In this document: positions 45,858-56,295 of the stretch, piece after piece
Numbering within the stretch: the first letter of the stretch is position 1
How the letters are laid out: each line of letters begins with the position of its first letter
Assembly (NCBI GenBank): GCA_963932145.1
Contig: OZ010571.1
Span: forward strand, 152,136,937 to 152,200,936
Source: Acanthosepion lycidas
Taxonomy: Eukaryota > Mollusca > Cephalopoda > Sepiida > Sepiidae
Reading direction: 5' to 3'
DNA: 64,000 nt
Program-made: the position numbers and the translations under genes
The notes under the pieces: model-generated
Seen by the model: only the letters and a program-made list of their open reading frames with translations
Databases searched by the model: none
What the model was told of the DNA's origin: nothing

Positions 45858-46235
45858 ATGTTTGTACATTTTTATTTGTATATCATTGTTCGTATATGCG
45901 CTTGTCTTTTTCTTTCTTGAGCTACGGATTTGTTTCCCCTTCAACTCAGGTTGCATCTCTGTATATGTGAGTGTTCTGGCGCCCGAGCGTGTGTGGTTTT
46001 AAATTTAAAATCGAAAGCCAGGCATTTGCAATCAACTTCTAATTCCATGTCAGAGAACGAAAATAGATCGAAATAAATAATGACGAAAGTGTAATCTACA
46101 GGCTCTTTACGGATTGATCTGTTTTTCACCTTTACTTTCTGTCTTTAGCTTTCCTATTACCATTATTACAATTACGTTTTATTTATTCCTTGATTTCTTC
46201 CACCGTTCGCAAACCATTTTCTCCGGTTTGTTTGT

Positions 46236-46346
46236 TTGCCCAGTGGAACAGCCTTCTCAGAAAAAGATGGCTGCAAAAATGGCAGCATTCTCAGCAAATC
46301 ATAAAAGAAATGTTTCGAAAACAAGTAAAATAAAATTTGAAAGCAA
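46236..46346 (+). repeat. Repeat shared with the 47.6 kb TIR element
   Basis: CCCAGTGGAACAGCCTTCTC to CGAAAACAAGTAAAATAAAA is about 95 per cent like 47646-47745. Its inverted-repeat ends are missing here. Confidence 0.85.
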
Positions 46347-46860
46347 TAATTGTATATATATATTTTTTTCTTTTTCGAGTTTAATTTTATCTGTGATAGT
46401 TGCTTGACAATCTACTTCTGTACAGCACAGTGACATTAAAGCATGGAATAAAGAAATTTTTAAAAAAAAGCAAATAGCGGGAAGAAAGAACACAATTTTT
46501 TATTACGATTAACGAAGGGAGTTGCAGTAGATTTAAGTTTGCTGATTAAATAACGCTATTTTCATCGGCAATGAGTTTGGTAGATCTTGCCTACTGCCGG
46601 CCGATTTCAGGGCTGCTTTTTGCTTCCCATTTTCAATTAATTTATCATCAAACGGAAATTGCAAAAATCTTATTATCGCTTAGCAGAAAGGAAGAATGGT
46701 GTAAACAAGTTTACAAGTGCACAAAAATGATACGTCTTCTATAGCTAGGTCTTTTATTTTTAAATGTATTTTCTTTTCTTCATCTATTCATATGTCCGTA
46801 TATAGAGAGGGATGTGAAAATGTTATCAGTGTTTACGTGTGAGAGGGAGAGAAACCATGA
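46347..46860. other. Unassigned DNA
   Basis: Nothing recognised. Confidence 0.45.
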
Positions 46861-46866
46861 GATGGA

Positions 46867-46867
<1 letters not shown>

Positions 46868-46927
<60 letters not shown>
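46868..46927. repeat. (AT)n microsatellite
   Basis: AT array followed by a 14-base-arm palindrome (TTTATTTTCCATAA with its inverse, 46952-46999). Confidence 0.95.
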
Positions 46928-46930
<3 letters not shown>

Positions 46931-47059
46931 AAGAGGTTCTAATAGTTCCAAGGAGTGATTTATTTTCCATAAATTGTGGCATAAATTATGGAAAATAAAG
47001 CATATTTTTTATAATCCACATTACAAACAAAAACATTTTCGGTTTCTCTCTTCTTTTTA

Positions 47060-47063
47060 ATAT

Positions 47064-47097
<34 letters not shown>

Positions 47098-47098
47098 G
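47060..47098. repeat. (AT)n microsatellite
   Basis: AT array directly before a family H palindrome. Confidence 0.95.
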
Positions 47099-47195
47099 AA
47101 GGAATATAGTCTGAAGATGTGGTATATTTATGGGATAAAGTACTCATTATCAGAGCGTGTGTAAATATAAAAGTGAACACAGAAGTCAACACTTA

Positions 47196-47238
47196 GAAGC
47201 AACGGCCTGTTTCATGCTATATGCAATCGTCAGGCCTG
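47196..47238 (-). ncRNA. Hammerhead ribozyme of family H, left arm
   Basis: Minus strand: stem I AGGC with GCTT (one G-T pair), core CTGACGA (47233-47227), stem II TTGC-ATATA-GCAT, core GAAAC, short stem III, triplet GTT. Conserved core complete. Confidence 0.7.
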
Positions 47239-47273
47239 ACGATTGCATATAGCATGAAACAGACTGTCACCTC
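47232..47273 (+). ncRNA. Hammerhead ribozyme of family H, right arm
   Basis: Plus strand: stem I AGGC with ACCT (first pair missing), core CTGACGA at 47236, same stem II, GAAAC at 47256, triplet GTC at 47266. Lies back to back with the left-arm motif, sharing AGGCCT. Confidence 0.68.
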
Positions 47274-47297
47274 TAAGTGTTGACTTCTATGTTCACT

Positions 47298-47302
<5 letters not shown>

Positions 47303-47356
<54 letters not shown>
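47303..47356. repeat. (AT)n microsatellite
   Basis: AT array at the right edge of the family H palindrome. Confidence 0.97.
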
Positions 47357-47359
<3 letters not shown>

Positions 47360-47436
47360 TGTTTGTGTGTGTGTGTGTAAAATGTGTTTGTGTTTATCCT
47401 CTTTGGGTTTACCCATACGGATTACCTAGTTTCATA

Positions 47437-47538
<102 letters not shown>

Positions 47539-47574
47539 AATTTATATATATATATATTATATATACGTGGTACT

Positions 47575-47885
47575 TATTGGAAAGTGCTCAATATCAGTGA
47601 TAGAGCTAACATTTTTAGTTGGATTGATGTGAGTTTGTGACCCAGTTTGCCCAGTAGAACAGCCTTCTCAGAAAAAGATGGCTACAAAAATGACAGCATT
47701 CTCAGCAAATCATAAACGTAATGTTTCGAAAACAAGTAAAATAAAAAATCAAATAGCAACAAGAAAAAACATCGACAGAGTTTGTCTAACAATCGCAGAG
47801 AGCGTGAAACCCAGGGTCACAAACTCACATCAATCTAACTAAAGATATGTGGGTAGTAAGGTTTTTGTTATAAAGAGCTCGATAT
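47575..47885 (+). repeat. Family H outer arm, split by the TIR element
   Basis: AAAGTGCTCAATATCAGTGA and TAGAGC before 47614, and ATAAAGAGCTCGATATCA with GATAGAGCG after 47843, both resemble the outer arm. This may be two copies rather than one split copy. Confidence 0.45.
47614..47843. mobile_element. Small TIR transposon-like element (230 bp)
   Basis: Terminal inverted repeats of 30 bases, TTTAGTTGGATTGATGTGAG then TTTGTGACCC, match their partner at 29 of 30 positions. Non-coding. The inner 100 bases recur at 46236. Family unknown. Confidence 0.88.
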
Positions 47886-47950
47886 CAAAAATTATGATAG
47901 AGCGTTAATAGAATTAATTAAGTAATTAAAAATAGGATGTATATGGCTTT

Positions 47951-47993
47951 GGCTTGACGAATACGAATAAGCATGAAACTGACTGTTGCCGCT
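47951..47993 (+). ncRNA. Hammerhead motif of family H, partly decayed
   Basis: Stem I GGC with GCC, a near-consensus core and GAAAC at 47975, triplet GTT at 47985. Stem II pairing is weaker than in the 47.2 kb copies. Confidence 0.5.
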
Positions 47994-48100
47994 GGGTGTT
48001 GACTTCAATGTCCACGTTCATATTTACATACGCTCTATCCCTGATATTGAGTACCATATTAACCCATAAATATAGCCTACCTTAAAACTATATTTTATCA
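47951..48100 (+). repeat. Family H arm with degraded hammerhead
   Basis: Begins in the ribozyme part (GACGAATACG, AGCATGAAACTGACTG), then GGTGTTGACTTCAATGTCC, TACGCTCTATCCCTGATATT and CCTTAAAACTATATTTTATC; ends at an AT array. Confidence 0.8.

Positions 48101-48106
<6 letters not shown>

Positions 48107-48140
<34 letters not shown>
48107..48140. repeat. (AT)n microsatellite
   Basis: AT array at the outer end of the family H arm. Confidence 0.97.
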
Positions 48141-48143
<3 letters not shown>

Positions 48144-48704
48144 AAAATAGTACAATTTCAATGTTTGTAACATACAATTTAAAAGAGGGCACAATACAGA
48201 GTAGAGCAAAATATTATATTATTATATTTAATATTATTATATTAATGTGTATTTGAGTGACAACCTTTCTTTTAAACATCTTTCGTTAAATATGGCAGAC
48301 AAGTATGATTCAATTAATTTTTATTTAGATTTTTCAGAGTCTTTACGTTTTTTCCGTTTGTAGGAGTAAGGACCTACAAAATGTTCCATAATTTTCATTG
48401 TCCCAAGCGCTTTCGGTCACTTCTTTAGCCATTTTTCAAGGGGCTTTGTATTCGGTGTTCTCAGTGATTCCTCATATTTTGACTGTTTAAGTTTTACTTC
48501 ATGTGTGTGGGTGTGTGTGAGTTTTTTTTAAATAGGAGCGTTTATTCTTTGCTGAGCAAGGCCTGAATTTTGCTGAGCGACTTTTTATTTTTCGAAACTT
48601 TTAATACTCTATTTCCATTGTTAAATAAGGTGAGGTTGATAGTAGGAGAGATATGTTTGATATACAGGACATCTCTACTATCTAATATACATATACACAT
48701 ATAC

Positions 48705-48705
<1 letters not shown>
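48141..48705. other. Unassigned DNA with a decayed hammerhead-like motif
   Basis: The minus strand at 48403-48442 has CTTGAAAAATGGC, then GACCGAAAGC, similar to the 42.6 kb motif. Nothing else recognised. Confidence 0.35.

Positions 48706-48710
<5 letters not shown>

Positions 48711-48752
<42 letters not shown>
48711..48752. repeat. (AT)n microsatellite
   Basis: AT array abutting a perfect palindrome. Confidence 0.97.
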
Positions 48753-48756
<4 letters not shown>

Positions 48757-48807
48757 TTGTTCAATGAAATATGTATTAAATTAATACATATTTCATTGAA
48801 CAAAACT
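48753..48807. repeat. Perfect 55-bp palindrome
   Basis: Two 27-base arms (AGTTTTGTTCAATGAAATAT and onward) around a single A, with no mismatch. Not mariner-like. Family unknown. Confidence 0.95.
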
Positions 48808-48988
48808 GGTAGGATATTTTTATTATGTTTTTCTTGTCTACATTCCAATGTCTTCTTTTCGGGACTTAATAAATGGGAAAATTGTCCAAAGTTTTGTTGA
48901 TTCCGGCCGATTTCGGCATTCGGAGAGAAATGAAGTCATGTCTTTTCTAAAAGCAATAGCTGTCCTATCGATATATTTAGCTCGCTAG

Positions 48989-48989
<1 letters not shown>

Positions 48990-49045
<56 letters not shown>

Positions 49046-49085
49046 GAGAAAGAGAAAGAGAGGGGGAGAGGGAGAGGGAGAGCCG
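48990..49085. repeat. (AT)n-(GA)n array
   Basis: AT array then GA-rich units. Confidence 0.96.
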
Positions 49086-49141
49086 CCCTCTATTTCCGAT
49101 ACTGAGCATTCTTCCGCTATAAATACATCAAACTTTAAACA

Positions 49142-49145
<4 letters not shown>
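49083..49145 (+). repeat. Family H outer-arm fragment
   Basis: CCCTCTATTTCCGATACTGA and GCTATAAATACATCAAACTT resemble the reversed outer arm; an AT array follows. Confidence 0.5.
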
Positions 49146-49186
<41 letters not shown>

Positions 49187-49190
<4 letters not shown>

Positions 49191-49266
49191 GTTGGTGCAA
49201 AAATAATATCGGTTTTTGACGTTAAAAATTACGTCAAAAAACGATATTATTTTTGCACCAACCTAA
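49187..49266. mobile_element. MADE1-like mariner hairpin, copy 3 (80 bp)
   Basis: TTAGGTTGGTGCAAAAATAA and its inverse, nearly perfect palindrome, inserted in an AT array (49144-49186 and 49267-49277). Confidence 0.94.
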
Positions 49267-49293
49267 TATATATATATGTGTGTGTGTGTGTGC

Positions 49294-49329
<36 letters not shown>

Positions 49330-49335
49330 ATATAA
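49267..49335. repeat. (AT)n-(GT)n-(GTAT)n array
   Basis: Compound microsatellite. Confidence 0.95.
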
Positions 49336-49454
49336 GATGTTAATGGTTACAGTTGAATTAGACAAAAAAAACAGTAGCATTAAAAGAGTGCTCAATACAA
49401 TTAAAAGATAAAAATTTAACATGTAGCGTTTTTAAGTATAGGAATCGGATTCTT

Positions 49455-49606
49455 TTCTCTCCCTCTGTCTCTCTCTCTCTCCCTCTGTCTCTCTCTCTAT
49501 ATATATAGTGAGAGATAGATAGATAGATAGATAGATATAGATATAGTTATATATGGTAATCTCTTTATATATAGAGAGAGAGATAGAGAGAGATGACGAC
49601 ACACAC

Positions 49607-49642
<36 letters not shown>
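49455..49642. repeat. (CT)n, (GATA)n, (GA)n and (AT)n cluster
   Basis: Several short arrays in series; the last AT array holds the next hairpin. Confidence 0.93.
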
Positions 49643-49646
<4 letters not shown>

Positions 49647-49743
49647 GTTGTTGCAAAAATAATGACGTAATAATGTCGTTTTTTGACATATTTTTAACGT
49701 CAAAAAACGACATTATTACGTCATTATTTTTGCACCAACCTAA
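49643..49743. mobile_element. MADE1-like mariner hairpin, copy 4 (101 bp)
   Basis: Same ends as copy 3 with an extra internal TAATGACGTAATAATGTCGT-type duplication on each arm, so it is 21 bases longer than the 80-bp form. Confidence 0.93.
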
Positions 49744-50557
49744 TATATATATATATTCTCCTGAAACTCATTATCTGTGCTCATATGTGTTATGTATATA
49801 TATGTATCATGTAACAACCGTTAACAACAGAGATTTCAAGATAATTTCATTTATGTTCGCTTTCTCCTTTTGTTCACTATTAGATAAATAATATATCTCT
49901 CTCTTTCTCCCTCTTTCTCTCTCTGTTTCTCTGTTTCTCTCCCCCCTCTCTCTCTCCGCGCTATCTATCTATCTTTACCTTGCCTTCTCCATTCGTTTTC
50001 TTCGTTTGTCTCTATATTCAGATAAATTTGCATGTATGCTTGATTTTACCTCCATTTTTTATATGAATATATATTTTGTGTGTGCATACGCCCGGAGTGC
50101 CTTTTTCTGCTGGCGTTTATGATCGCATTAGGTTTTGCGCATGCGCATATATGCACGCCATCTGCGTTTATACATTTGCTTTTATTCGCGCTGTATCTCG
50201 ACATTATGGACGCTTAATTTCTGAAGGCACGTCTTCATTTATCACATAACTATTCGTTATTCCACGATTATTTCACTTTTTTGTCAGTAAATGGACAATT
50301 TCAGTAATTATTTTGTTTACTAAAATCGATCTGTTTTATTTTTTGCTTTTGCTATTTTCGGCCATTCTGAAAACCCACTCTTGAGATAAATTTTAAAATG
50401 GGTTTATGAGTATGTATATTATATTACTTGGAGTCTGTACATCTAATGGTAAGGCTGCAATCGTCAGTCGGCCTAATACATGTCATTATTATCAACTTTA
50501 AATAGAAAGATGAATTCTCTTAGTATAAACTTATTGTTCATTGCTGTACGCTACAAG
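49744..50557. other. Unassigned DNA with CT runs
   Basis: CT-rich microsatellites at 49890-49975; nothing else recognised. Confidence 0.5.
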
Positions 50558-52137
50558 GGTGAAATGAAAAGTTCATAGGCTGACCAAGATACTCTCATGG
50601 AATGTCAGCCATTAAGATTTATTTTTCAACGTAGGGCCCCCAACTGTTCACTCACTTCTTTCCTCCTCGGTGTTGCAGTGTTTGGTTCCCAATTGTGAAG
50701 AAGATTTAATCCTGTTGCTCAAAAAAAAACCATTAACAGTAAATATGATCTTATCATCATGAAATTACTGGTTCCCAGCCAAGTGTTTTTTTTTTTTCAT
50801 GTTGGGGAATAGAAGATAGTCAGAGGAGGGAAAACCACAAAAATAGAGAGGGTCATCAATCAGTTCAAAGAAATAGTCACGCGCGGCATCCATTGAAACC
50901 AAGGCTTTGTATGCTAGAGCATTGTCCTGATGAATCAAGACCACTTACATCGTTTTTCCTAACAGCATTTCCTAACTGCGTTAGTGTTGTGGTAAACCCT
51001 CCTACAGTACAATGAATTCTTCTTCTTCTCATAAATACAACCTGCGAGAGTCGGATAGAGAGTGTGAAGTGTAGTGGAGTAATAGACACAGTGCTAATCT
51101 ACATATTACTAACACTATTATTGTGTATATATCTTCAATATACTTTTTCAACCTACCTTCGTCTTCTGTGTCTTTCTTTCTGGCTCCTAAACAGGCTACA
51201 ACAGTTAACACGTTTGCATTGTACTCGCCATTGATGGCTTGGCCCTTTTCAATATAGTCAATACATACTATGCCGTTTGCATCTGAAAATACTGAGGCCA
51301 TTACCAGATTTGCAGATGAGACAACCATGACCTTCTTTGCCGAGTAACAGCCTGGAAGATTCCATTCTGTTACCCGGGTAAGTCTATTCTGTTAGTTCTG
51401 ATTGGCTGATGATTTCGGTGTGGATATTGTGTTAATAAATATCCAACATACTGTAAGTATTCAAGAGAGGGAAATGTCTTGAGTTACAACCCAGTTTATT
51501 TTTGTCAGCCAACTGGACGCTAGTTGGAAACCTCCTTACGAAGGTGAGTCTCACACTCTTGATTGTTCAGTAAGGAGGGTTGTTTCTACTGCATGGATTG
51601 TCTTGTTGTTTCTGGTTCAAAGTAATGAACGCAACACTTATTTGGGTTGGAAAGCATTCAATGAAACCAGCTGGACCTGTCTCAAACAATATAAGATATT
51701 ACCATGATGTGATCAGCCTGGTAAGCTTTTGATCAGATGTCAAAATACGTGGCGCCCACCGCGCAGAAACCTTCGTCATGCCAAGTTGTTTGTGAAGGAT
51801 ATTCTCAACTCTCGCATGGGATATGCCAATAGCATTAGCAATTTCATTTACAGTTAATCTCCTGTCACTCATCATCATCAATTTTATCCATAACAATGTG
51901 AGGAACATTATCAATTATCAACGGTGGCAGTTGCAGGACATCCAGATGTTGGATCATCTTCAAGACTCTCTCTTCCTAACCTAAATTCAGCTTCCCACTT
52001 TTGTACTGTTGATAAAGCTGGGGCATTATCACCTACTGTAGCAATCGTGCCAGCATACATGTCATCGGGGCTAAATCCTTTTTCTTGAGATACTCGATGA
52101 TACCTCTCTTCTTGCTTTATGCGCTAGCGAGGTAGAC

Positions 52138-54540
52138 GATCATAGCTCTCCACAACTTCCTGTCTCTAATATTTTCTTTTTGTTATTTATGCTATGCGTT
52201 GTTTTCCTCTGTCTCTCTTGCCCTCAATCCGCCCTGTGAGTATCAGATTCTCCAAGCCCTACTTCCTCATTATGAAACCTCCTTTTTGTTTCCATTTTCT
52301 ATGAAACTTTGTTGCTCACATATTCGGTCCATGGTATGGTCAGCATCCTTCTGTAAAACCACATTCCTGTTGCTTTAAGTCTCTTCATCTTTGGGTGGGG
52401 GATTGTCTAGCATTCACTGCCATACAGTAGTCATCTATCAGTTATGTGCCATGCGTGATACACGCTTAGGCGATCATGTATCTTTCGATACATGAGTCAT
52501 GAGGCAGATTTCTTCCTGCTGTAGGTTGCCATTTCTTTCTGCGGTAGACAAGTTGCTATCCAAGGCTATAGAACTCGGTTTGTCCTACTATTTGCCGATA
52601 GCTGGATCCCAAGGATATTAGTACGTAAGTGAATGTAACGGATTCGACTAGAATTCGAACTCGGCTCTCCGATTCTTCAATTCGAGCCGCTATCCATTAC
52701 TCCACCGTGCCGACGGTCATGTATTACGTAACAGTTTAGTATCTTTTTCCTTGTTTCTAACGAACTATTTTTATTTCTTAATACTCTGCTTAGCTTTTGG
52801 AAGGCATCTTTGGCTATCCCAGTACGCCTTCGGATATTAGTTTCACATTTTCCGTCTTTTCTTAGAATATTTCCCAGATCTTCGATTTGCAATTTGCACT
52901 TTGGCATCATCCTTTTTTTTAATCACCATGCATTCTTCTTGCAGTTGATGTCACAATCATTTCTTCCCGCTTTCCTTCATTACCTTCTGTAGAATATTTT
53001 GCAGTTTTTTTTGTTTTTTTTTGGGGGGGGGTGCTTGTTTTGTTTTGTTTTTTGTGACTGATATCAACACTGTGCCATCTGCATATTTCATGTTGTTAAG
53101 ATTATGGTCTCCAATAAAGAATACCAGTAGGTCTTCTAATTCACTCGCTTTGCGGCATAGGTTGAATTAGTCCGGTGAGAAGACGCATCCTTGTCTTACA
53201 CCCCTCTCTATTTTTTATATCTCCTGAACTCATTTTCTATTCGCATGCAGAAGGTTTTCTGCCAATATAGGTTCTTCATTATTCTAATATCTCTCCCAAA
53301 TATATCAAGGTTGCTGAGCAGTTCCAATAGATCTTTGTGTTGTACTTTATCGAACACCTTTTTGTAATCTACAAAACACAGGTTCACGTCCTTCTAAATT
53401 TGTATTGCTCTTTCTGATAACATTCTGAGGATACATATCGCGTTCTTTGTTCCGGTGTCTTTGACGAACCTGTGCTGTTTCTCTCCTATTTCGGGTCTGA
53501 TTCTGCTGCGCGCGCTATTCATCAGGATTTGGGTGATGAGTTTCGTTATATGGCTCATTAGGCTGATTGTCCGATGGAGTATATATTCGTTTGCTCCTGG
53601 CTTCTTAAACAGTGCTATGAAAATAGATCTACTAAGGTCTTCCGGTATATCACCACTGTTGTATATTTCATTTATTATTTCTGGAATCTTGTCTTCCAGC
53701 AGAAATCGTCAGCCAACAGAAATCTCATGCCAGTGTTTCTATTACAATTCCGTCTGGTCCTGTCGCTTTTTTCTTTACAATTTACCTCGTGCAGATTATA
53801 CTTCAGGTTTTAATATTTACTGTGCGTCTATATTTCTGTTTATTGCTTGTTGTTCTCTTTTGCAATGGAAGAGTTCTCCACTATATTCGTTCCAACTCTG
53901 AAGAATTTTTCTTTTTCTACTATCAGCATTCCGTCGTTCAATTTTTTACGCATTCTGTTGATGAACATGTCTTTTGTCCTGTTTTTTTTTATGCATATCT
54001 GCTTTATTTGTGATAATCATTCTTTCTATTTCTGCAGATTTTTCGTTGAGCCATTCCTCGTTAGCCTGCCTGCATTTCTTCCCTATTTCTTTGTATAGTG
54101 TTCTATATTATGTTCTGTGTCTTACGATGGCTTTTTTGTCTCCTTTTCATCATTCCGATAATTTTGTCTGCCATCCATTCATTTTTTTTCTTCGTCTTAT
54201 TTCCTCTGTGATGATCTCGATTTCTGATGTTTCTAAAACCTTTCTTAAATTCTCTTCGAATTTCCATTTTCCTTTTGTCCTTCGTATTTGCTTTTCATAC
54301 TGTTCAGACATTTCTCTTTCAGATTCGCGTTGTTCAATAGACTGTCGTAATGCAATTTGGCTGCTGTTTTAGTCCTCTTCAATTTCCATAGTTTCACTCT
54401 AAATTTACGTGCGATCGCTTCAATAGTTGAAACTTGGATTTGTTTTCAGAGCAAAACTGCATTTCTGAATCTCTTGTTGATAGTTATGTACCATGATGCC
54501 AAACTTTATCCATTTTCAAGAAGAGTAGCTACAAGTTACT
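52138..54540 (-). pseudogene. LINE, long 3' part inside the mariner
   Basis: Minus strand. Right to left: linker rich in Lys/Glu (54100-54450), reverse transcriptase fingers (QEDKIPEIINEIYNSGDIP near 53680, INETHHPNP region near 53540), palm (CFVDYKKVFDKVQHKDLLEL near 53370), worn active site (KYADGTVLI near 53070), thumb (LGNILRKDGKCETNIRRRTG near 52850), and the C-terminal tail near 52180-52260. Several frame shifts. The endonuclease domain is absent. A SINE S head sits in it at 52478-52718. Confidence 0.82.
52478..52718 (-). repeat. SINE S inserted in the LINE, with target duplication
   Basis: The minus strand starts GGCACGGTGGAGTAATGGAT (box A region) and has GAGTTCGAATTC (box B), then CACTTACGTACTAATATCC. 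TCATGTAT lies on both sides (52475 and 52717), a likely target duplication; the LINE resumes after it. This copy shows the intact tRNA-like head. Confidence 0.8.
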
Positions 54541-54684
54541 GTTGAAGTCTTTGAATAATCAGATGTCAGTTTACCTAGAAAGAAACAATACAGTTATTAA
54601 TAAAAGTTGAAATTAATGCATGCAAGATTTCAGCTTTAGAATCACTCCTTCATAGTCAGCCTATGAACTTTTCAGTCCACCCCC

Positions 54685-55379
54685 TACTCTCTCTCTCTCC
54701 CACTCCCTCTTTCCCACCCACTCACAGGACGATTTCGAGATAAGACGTTTTAGTTTCCAGAGAACTACAAATCGCATTAAACACAATAATAAGTTCAAAC
54801 GCCTTAAGCTGATAACTCAACCAAACCAAAAGATAAACTCTTCCTCAATATAAGTCTATTAAAATCTTTAATAGGACTTTGTACACACATACAAAAAAGA
54901 AATTCTCTACTTGTACACCTTCATTTAGTATGTTGTTAAATGCACGTTCTTGCTTGTCATTTCATTCCAAACTACTGTTCGAGAAAACTCCCAAGCGTCA
55001 ACAATACTATCGCTATACTCTCTCGCTCACTAAATAAACCGAGTGTAACACTAAAATTGTCCAATTGTTAGATTAAGTTTTGAACCGTTATATCTTATGA
55101 ATGACTAAAGATATCTTACTAAAATTCTCCAACTTTTTTTATTTGACTCTACTTTGAGCAATAAGAGTGTATAATTATTCTACAAGCTTAACAGAAGAAT
55201 CTTGAGAAAATCGATCATAAACAAAAATGACATGTTCATCACTAATTAATCATAGCTAAGAATCGGAAACACATGAAGGATTGAAATTTAGTTCATATAT
55301 ATATATATATATATTATTCCAGAATCATTTTTTACCTAATTCAAGATGATCTTCGCCCTCTTTAACCTTCTAACTTTCT
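54685..55379. other. Unassigned DNA
   Basis: Nothing recognised apart from a short AT array at 55296-55313. Confidence 0.45.
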
Positions 55380-55860
55380 GTCCTGGAGTAACAAGATGCC
55401 TCACAGGTTTTCACATACTTAACTGTTATGTAATATCGGTTCTCTTGTATGAGATTGAATGCTGGACAATCTCATCACAAATGAAGAAGAGACTCGAGGT
55501 AACAGAAATCTGGTTCTACAGAATGATGTTGGGAATATCATGGACAAAATATGTAAGCAACGACATAATTTTAGAGAAAATGGAAACATGTACGCTTATA
55601 TTTAACATCAGGAAAAGACAGTTGAAATATTTAGATCACCTAATGAGGAAAGTGGGGTTGGAAAATTTGATATTCATGGGAAATATTGAAAGAGGGGACA
55701 AGGAAAACAGCGCGTAACCCCTGCTTAACGAGTTTATATTAATGGATGGCAGAAAAGGTTTTAGGAGAGATATTAAGGTTAAAACTTACTAAGGACAGGA
55801 AATTGGGGAATGACATGATTTCAAATGACCTGAAGGGATACGTCACATAGAAGAAGATAA
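55380..55860 (+). pseudogene. LINE C-terminal piece
   Basis: Plus strand, open for over 100 codons: HILNCYVISVLLYEIECWTI, SSQMKKRLEVTEIWFYRMML, SWTKYVSNDIILEKMET and IRKRQLKYLDHLMRKVGLEN. Typical thumb and tail of the LINE seen elsewhere here. The frame breaks near 55717, and weak similarity continues to about 55860. Confidence 0.82.
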
Positions 55861-56295
55861 AGCTAGAAACTTAAACAATAAAAGAAAGGTCAAGAACTAC
55901 TCATGGTAGACGTTTACTCGTTGAGGGGTTTGATATGAACGTAAAATGAGAAAGTATGACGTAAAGATTATGAGGATACGGAATATGGATAAAGATTGAC
56001 CCTCGTCATAAAGATGTTAAGATCAGTGTTCAAGACGGATTCACAAAGTTACTATTCTTGGGAAGAGGTTGAGCGTAAAATCCTACTTACTAATTGTAGA
56101 GTGTAGATAATGAAGATGATTTAAACCTGTAGACCGAGAAAAACCGGTTTTGAATCTAAAGATCTAAGTTGGTCGGAGAAATGGATAAAGTCCCTGTGAA
56201 CATTTGTTATGGAAAAAAGAGATACAGTAGCGATAGACTTGCATCGCTGTGTCAAGATAGCATAAGCGATGTTGAATTGGGACTATTGTGTGTTG
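55861..56295. other. Unassigned DNA
   Basis: Nothing recognised. Confidence 0.4.

Larger units (their letters stand above)
47099..47304. repeat. Family H palindrome, near perfect
   Basis: Left arm from GAAGGAATATAGTCTGAAGA through the outer and inner parts to CGTCAGG; right arm is the inverse of the inner part back to TGTTCACTTTTAT. Paired arms are about 70 bases with no spacer, centred on AGGCCT at 47232-47237. AT arrays flank both ends. Confidence 0.93.
50558..54684 (-). mobile_element. mariner element interrupted by a LINE
   Basis: Inverted ends: GAAATGAAAAGTTCATAGGC at the left and GTCAGCCTATGAACTTTTCA at the right. Minus-strand transposase pieces run right to left: DRRLTVNEIANAIGISHARV (HTH, about 51860), TKVSARWAPRILTSDQK, CCVHYFEPETTRQS (about 51620), VMASVFSDANGIVCIDYIEK (about 51270), KALVSM/KPWFQWM region (about 50900) and MKKHLAGNQ-like near 50790. 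The LINE lies between the N-terminal piece and the right end. Same lineage as the fossil at 37.8 kb. Dead. Confidence 0.85.

Noticed and set aside
52457-52500. Hairpin ATGTATCTTTCGATACAT as a terminator
   Set aside because: It lies inside mobile-element debris at an insertion border and no transcription unit is known here.
53455-54545. Overlapping plus-strand frames up to 148 residues
   Set aside because: They are antisense shadows of the minus-strand LINE reverse transcriptase.
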